Source: Enterococcus florum (lineage in GTDB: Bacteria; Bacillota; Bacilli; Lactobacillales; Enterococcaceae). Taken from it: DNA of 64,000 nt. The notes beneath the pieces are model-generated. The model had not been told where the DNA came from, did no database searches, and saw nothing but the letters and a program-made list of their open reading frames with translations. The stretch covers positions 1 through 64,000 of the forward strand of contig NZ_BJCC01000025.1 of NCBI RefSeq assembly GCF_004309355.1, in the 5' to 3' direction. Of the stretch, positions 62,070-64,000 are shown piece by piece (position 1 is the stretch's first letter; the number at the start of each line of letters is the position of its first letter). The position numbers and the translations under genes were made by a program.

Positions 62070-62747
62070 CTATTTCTTTTTGTACTCTTCAACAATTTTA
62101 ATACCTGAACTTGTTCCTAAACGCTCTGCTCCAGCTTCGACCATTGCCAACGCTGTAGTCAAATCACGAATACCACCAGCTGCTTTGACCTTCACCTGCT
62201 CACCTACGACCGCTTTCATTAACTTAACGTCTTCGATTGTCGCTCCGCCTGTACCAAAGCCAGTCGACGTCTTCACAAAATCCGGTCTGATTTCTTTGGC
62301 GATCTCACAGACTTGAACTTTCTCTTCCTCGGTTAGATAACAAGTTTCCAAAATAACTTTGCTAAGAATGTTTCCTTCTTTAGAAGCATCCACGATCGCT
62401 TTCATTTCTTTTCGAATATAATCAATGTCGCCATCCTTTAATTTTCCTACATTGATAACATAGTCGATCTCATCAGCTCCATTTTTAATCGCATCCTTCA
62501 CTTCAAAAACCTTTGTTTCAATCGTTGTTTGACCTAAGGGAAATCCAATTGCCGCACCCACATGAACAGGACTTTCACCTAAATATGTGCGACACATATA
62601 AACTGGATAGGAATTGATCGCTACCATCTTAAATCCGTATTGATCAGCCTCTTTGCAAAGCTGTTTCAATTCTTCTTCTTTGGCGTCTGCCCGCAGCAAC
62701 GTGTGGTCAATCATATTTGCTAGTTTTTTCAATTCAATCATTTTCAT
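62070..62747 (-). CDS. deoC: Deoxyribose-phosphate aldolase family (DeoC)
   Basis: A 225-residue class I aldolase of the DERA family: IDHTLLRADAKEEEL at the start, proton-relay Asp in KNGADEIDYVINVG (about residue 95), KVILETCYL and the Schiff-base Lys in FVKTSTGFGTGGAT (about 157), followed by KAAGGIRD. DERA cleaves 2-deoxyribose-5-phosphate to acetaldehyde and glyceraldehyde-3-phosphate. It heads a PTS operon rather than a nucleoside operon, so its true substrate may be another deoxy or branched sugar phosphate. AAGGAG precedes the ATG; an ATG two codons downstream is the alternative. Confidence 0.92.
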   Translation of the reverse strand: MKMIELKKLANMIDHTLLRADAKEEELKQLCKEADQYGFKMVAINSYPVYMCRTYLGESPVHVGAAIGFPLGQTTIETKVFEVKDAIKNGADEIDYVINVGKLKDGDIDYIRKEMKAIVDASKEGNILSKVILETCYLTEEEKVQVCEIAKEIRPDFVKTSTGFGTGGATIEDVKLMKAVVGEQVKVKAAGGIRDLTTALAMVEAGAERLGTSSGIKIVEEYKKK

Positions 62748-62799
62748 TTTACTCCTTTTATTTTTATTTACACTTATATATTATTATAAATTTTCATTT

Positions 62800-62841
62800 T
62801 GTCAATATGTAAAAACAAATAAAAACAAATGGTTTGTTTTT
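62800..62841 (-). promoter_or_regulatory. Promoter and DeoR operator of the aldolase-PTS operon
   Basis: TTGACA at 62800-62805 with TAATAT 16 bases downstream. Directly upstream lie two tandem copies of AAAAACAAAT (62811-62830), the second forming a perfect nine-base palindrome AAAAACAAA/TTTGTTTTT (62821-62841). TTTGTTTTT direct repeats are typical DeoR/GlpR-type sites. Confidence 0.7.
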
Positions 62842-63501
62842 GAGTTATGACGAACACAGGAAGTACCTATAATGCCCGATAGATAAACGGACGTTACTGA
62901 AGAGGGTTACGCCCAAAAAACTAAGAATGACCCTTTCAAAATAGCGACGATCAGTCAGTTAGAATCTAGATTTTTCTGATATCCCCATCGGAGCAGTCAT
63001 TAGCCTTGGTTGTCATTTAGAAAAATACCGATTGAGGCAAAGGAGAATAATAAGGTTGATTAGGTGGAATTAAAGGAGTCTTCGCTGCAAATCGAAAAAA
63101 AGCGAATGACTTTACTCAGAAATGGCGACTATCGAAGTCTTAATTGTTTCGACAAAATTCGAAAAGCGACGTCATGTCCCCTTCCTTTCGTAACGAAAAG
63201 ATTCTTGGGTACAAAAACGTTGCACTGTTTAAAACCCTCGTGGTTACACAGCAAGATTCATCGGCCAATCGCAGCAACTGTCTTAAACCCTCAGAATTGA
63301 ACGCTTCAAAAACATATACAAGAAGCTCACGTTATTAACCAAAATCCCTTAATTTTTCTAAGTGATTGATTTACGATGCAGTGCATTCTAAACAACACGC
63401 AGGGTGAAATGAATATGACTACTCCAAAAGTCAAAAAAAAGATTCAAAAAACAAGGTTCCCTTAAAAGGCACAAAAAAGACCGAAAATTAGTGCAGTGAT
63501 T
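62842..63501. other. Gene-free stretch
   Basis: About 660 bases with only short frames and no convincing ribosome site plus family match. A frame at 63064-63300 has a weak site but low-complexity, unlike its neighbours. A decayed gene is possible; none is recognisable. Confidence 0.5.
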
Positions 63502-63586
63502 CGAGTAAATAAAGAAAAATCGACAATGGTGCTGCCCGATGAGGACAACAAATCCATTCCCGATTTTTCTAAGTCGTATTTACTCG
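63502..63586. repeat. Long imperfect inverted repeat (85 bases)
   Basis: Outer arms CGAGTAAATA / TATTTACTCG (63502-63511 and 63577-63586), inner arms AGAAAAATCG / CGATTTTTCT (63513-63522 and 63561-63570) and a further CAATGG/CCATT pairing inside. It begins 13 bases past the stop of the nucleoside phosphorylase gene. It has no terminal T run on either strand, so it is a structured RNA or mobile remnant rather than a plain terminator. Confidence 0.7.
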
Positions 63587-63598
63587 TTAAAAATTTGC

Positions 63599-63913
63599 CT
63601 ATTCTTCAGAAAGATAGCTGCAGGTATAGTCTGCATAAGTTGCTACTTTGACTTGAAATTCACTGTTTGCCGGAACAATAAATTCTTCAGAAGCAGAAAT
63701 GGTTAGCCACTCCTTTTGATTGGGCAACAAGACCGTCATCGTTCCTTGAGTTACAACCATCCGCTCCATTTCATTTGTACCAAACGTGTATTCTCCGGGC
63801 AGCATGAAGCCTAAAGTCACTCGTTGACCGTCTGCCAGATAAAGCGTTCTGCTGGTCACTTTTCCATCAAAGTAGATGTTTGCCTTTGTTTCAGCATTGA
63901 CATTTTTGAACAT
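63599..63913 (-). CDS. ppnP: Pyrimidine/purine nucleoside phosphorylase (PpnP/DUF1255 family)
   Basis: A 104-residue single cupin domain, the length and pattern of PpnP (YaiE): ANIYFDGKVTSRTLYLADG, GFMLPGEYTFGTNEMERM, then GTMTVLLPNQKEW and VPANSEFQVKV. The E. coli protein phosphorolyses several nucleosides to the base and ribose-1-phosphate. A GGAG ribosome site lies before the ATG. It is a single gene, last in the window, with the 85-base inverted repeat directly downstream. Confidence 0.88.
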   Translation of the reverse strand: MFKNVNAETKANIYFDGKVTSRTLYLADGQRVTLGFMLPGEYTFGTNEMERMVVTQGTMTVLLPNQKEWLTISASEEFIVPANSEFQVKVATYADYTCSYLSEE

Positions 63914-64000
63914 ATATTCTTTTCTCCTTTTTGCTACACTTCTTGAGCCGCAACTGCTCTGTGGCTTTTTTGCAGATATGTGAAGCCTGTATAGATAATG

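Noticed and set aside
63064-63300. Small protein-coding gene
   Set aside because: Weak ribosome site, no recognisable family and irregular composition; overlapping frames are equally open.

Overview
The window is low-GC Firmicutes DNA that reads as an Enterococcus or a close relative. The supporting signs are strong AGGAGG ribosome sites, many GTG/TTG starts, a dense set of PTS permeases with RpiR/PRD/DeoR regulators, an agmatine deiminase cluster with a carbamoyltransferase of the putrescine type, and a MurNAc operon in the order mupG-murQ-murP-murR. Species cannot be fixed from the sequence alone. No rRNA, tRNA, insertion sequence, CRISPR array or phage gene was seen. Most genes lie on the minus strand.

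Layout: 0.1-5 kb carries a DUF3788 protein and an alpha-glucoside operon (PTS IICB, GH4 phospho-glucosidase, RpiR regulator, glucose-type IIA). 5-9.6 kb is the MurNAc operon. 9.8-14.3 kb holds an aldehyde dehydrogenase, an orphan substrate-binding lipoprotein behind a leader-peptide attenuator rich in Tyr codons, a DUF2798 membrane protein behind a second leader terminator, and a decayed lacD. 14.4-22.2 kb is an enlarged agmatine/putrescine region with two antiporters, two carbamoyltransferases, agmatine deiminase, carbamate kinase and an RpiR regulator. 22.4-33.7 kb is housekeeping and accessory: an ABC-2 transporter with its XRE-AbrB regulator, an AraC/DMT pair, an aminotransferase, an ABC-F ATPase behind a leader-peptide attenuator, a cold-shock protein, an M28 peptidase and an AraC-GyrI regulator.

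33.8-62.8 kb is a carbohydrate island of three adjacent PTS systems. (i) 33.8-42.7 kb: a mannose-family PTS with fused IIC-IID, SDR and zinc dehydrogenases, a class II aldolase and a PfkB kinase, laid out like a ketose or polyol pathway. It contains an unusual 150-bp tandem repeat between two genes. (ii) 44.5-55.7 kb: the most unusual locus, one long minus-strand operon. It encodes a galactitol-family PTS (IIA, IIB, IIC), a PRD/EII-type activator, a RuBisCO-like protein that keeps the carbamate lysine and metal ligands, a 2-hydroxyacid dehydrogenase and a complete 2-oxoacid dehydrogenase-type complex (E1alpha, E1beta, a free lipoyl-domain protein, an E2 reduced to its catalytic domain, E3). 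I know of no described pathway with this combination. It may convert a PTS-imported sugar acid or polyol phosphate to acyl-CoA. (iii) 56.2-62.8 kb: a fructose-family PTS with a deoxyribose-phosphate-type aldolase, a Gfo/Idh/MocA oxidoreductase, a zinc dehydrogenase and a DeoR regulator, followed by a HAD phosphatase. The window closes with a PpnP-type nucleoside phosphorylase.
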